Shown here: positions 5,578-6,524 of the stretch, in pieces
Numbering within the stretch: the first letter of the stretch is position 1
Layout: each line of letters starts with the position of its first letter
Assembly (NCBI GenBank): GCA_900553935.1
Contig: USFK01000078.1
Location: forward strand, 1-6,524
Source: an uncultured Collinsella sp.
Lineage (GTDB): Bacteria; Actinomycetota; Coriobacteriia; Coriobacteriales; Coriobacteriaceae
Length of the DNA stretch: 6,524 bases
Direction of reading: 5' to 3'
Translations under genes and position numbers: made by a program
Notes under the pieces: model-generated
What the model saw: only the letters and a program-made list of their open reading frames with translations
Databases searched by the model: none
Told to the model about the DNA's origin: nothing

Positions 5578-6524
5578 TACTGGCTCTCGTGCTTGCTAAA
5601 GAAGTCGAAGCGCGGGGGCAGCGGCTTCACGCGGTGCTCGCCGGGCTTCTCGCCCAGGCTCTCCACAAACTCGTCCGTGGAGGCGAAGATGTTATCCCAG
5701 CTAAAGAAGGCGACCGGATCGACGTCGAAGTACTCGCAGATGAGCTCGCAGCCGGCCGGGACAATGCCGTGCATGAGCACGGTCGCCACGCGCAGCTCGG
5801 TAAAGGCGTCGACGAGGGACTGCGTCATTGCTGCATTGGCCGGCTCGCCCTCGAGCTTGTTGGCGGCCTTGGAGGCGTCGCTCCAGCGCTTGTTGGCGGC
5901 ACGCAGGTAGTCGTCGCACACGGCGAGCGCGCGGTGCGTCTCGAACTTGTACATGGCTTGCTCAAAGGTGAGAGCTGCCTGCTCGGCGGCTTCGACCACA
6001 GTGGCGGAGGCGGCGCCGGCGGGGATGCAGCCGTTGCGATAGGGGCTCTCGTCGCCCTCCTTGGCGGCGACGCCGTAGAAGCAGCTGCGGGCCAGGCGGT
6101 TGAACACGCCGGTCAAAAGGGCGCTCTCCTTAAGGGCCGGATCGATAACGCGCTTGTCGTCGCAGGCACGCACCTCGTTGCCGTCCTTGTCCTTGCCGGT
6201 CACACGCGTGTCGTATGCCTTGGGACTAAAGCTCACCGGCTTCTCGGATAGGCCGAGCGACAGCCAGTGCGCGCGCATCTGCTCGCAGGTGTAGTGGTTG
6301 AGCAGGTCGTCTGCCGGCGGGGGAGGCGTCTGCGAGGACGAGCTGGCCTTTTTGCCCATGTAGAGCAGGTGATAGCAGGCGCTGACGGTGCTCTGCGTAA
6401 GGTCCCAACCCAGGGCCTCCCACATGGCGGTTTGCGCGATGCAGTAGAAATAGATGTTATCCTGACCGATGAACTGGTAGATCTGCGCGTCGTCAGAGCA
6501 CCACCAGTCGCGCCAGTCGAGCGA
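5574..6524 (-). CDS. MetRS-like class I aminoacyl-tRNA synthetase (partial, N-terminus beyond right edge)
   Basis: The frame stays open to the right edge: 316 residues are visible, ending at TAG 5574-5576. Met34 (6425) is not a plausible start because the 33 preceding codons encode conserved MetRS-like sequence. QIYQFIGQDNIYFY (14-27) matches the conserved Rossmann-domain stretch of methionyl-tRNA synthetases. GKKASSS (57-63) occupies the place of GKKMSKS, with Met changed to Ala and the second Lys to Ser. From about residue 135 an alpha-helical anticodon-binding-type domain follows; NKRWSDA (211-217) resembles the region holding the anticodon-reading Trp in MetRS. The end is PLPPRFDFF. MetRS charges tRNA-Met in the cytoplasm. 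This divergent type may be the housekeeping MetRS or a second, specialised copy; the HIGH motif is outside the window. It is followed by the methyltransferase gene after 40 bases. Confidence 0.82.
   Translation of the reverse strand, partial: SLDWRDWWCSDDAQIYQFIGQDNIYFYCIAQTAMWEALGWDLTQSTVSACYHLLYMGKKASSSSQTPPPPADDLLNHYTCEQMRAHWLSLGLSEKPVSFSPKAYDTRVTGKDKDGNEVRACDDKRVIDPALKESALLTGVFNRLARSCFYGVAAKEGDESPYRNGCIPAGAASATVVEAAEQAALTFEQAMYKFETHRALAVCDDYLRAANKRWSDASKAANKLEGEPANAAMTQSLVDAFTELRVATVLMHGIVPAGCELICEYFDVDPVAFFSWDNIFASTDEFVESLGEKPGEHRVKPLPPRFDFFSKHESQY

Noticed and set aside
4529..5599. Plus-strand reading frame of 356 codons opposite the methyltransferase gene
   Set aside because: Antisense shadow of a gene with clear SAM-binding and catalytic cysteine motifs; no ribosome-binding site or recognisable domain.
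5394..6251. Plus-strand reading frame of 285 codons opposite the MetRS-like gene
   Set aside because: Antisense, low-complexity Ala/Gly/Leu/Val-rich translation overlapping two real genes; no supporting start signal.

Overview
The window is GC-rich, densely coding bacterial chromosome. The protein repertoire suggests a Coriobacteriia member, perhaps a Collinsella-like gut actinobacterium: a class III fructose-1,6-bisphosphatase, a DegV-family lipid-binding protein, a barrel protein of a family found in low-GC and gut anaerobes, and a divergent MetRS-like protein. The taxon is an inference from protein flavour and codon use. No 16S rRNA or other marker is present.

Layout. (1) Positions 1-1659, minus strand: 5' part of a class III fructose-1,6-bisphosphatase (fbp); its C-terminus lies beyond the left edge. 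(2) Positions 1660-1979: a 320-bp divergent intergenic region, visibly more AT-rich than the genes, holding inverted and direct repeats and a good extended -10 box for the next gene. (3) Positions 1980-2870, plus strand: DegV-family protein. (4) Around 2909-2944: a GC-rich hairpin between two convergent genes. (5) Positions 2952-4043, minus strand: a barrel protein of unknown function with an acidic N-terminal extension. (6) Positions 4044-4234: intergenic. (7) Positions 4235-4405, plus strand: a 56-residue single-span membrane protein. (8) Positions 4430-5533, minus strand: RsmB/NOP-family RNA m5C methyltransferase. (9) Positions 5574-6524, minus strand: C-terminal part of a MetRS-like class I aminoacyl-tRNA synthetase, open at the right edge.

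Functional reading. The MetRS-like gene and the methyltransferase gene lie in the same direction 40 bp apart and probably form a translation-related operon. fbp (gluconeogenesis) and the DegV-family gene (fatty-acid binding) are divergent and share a repeat-rich control region. The barrel gene and the small membrane protein look like single genes.

No mobile element, CRISPR array, tRNA, rRNA or obvious defence system was seen, and I do not see a new multi-gene system. The points most worth a second look are the altered KMSKS loop of the MetRS-like protein, the palindromes upstream of fbp, and the uncharacterised barrel protein.
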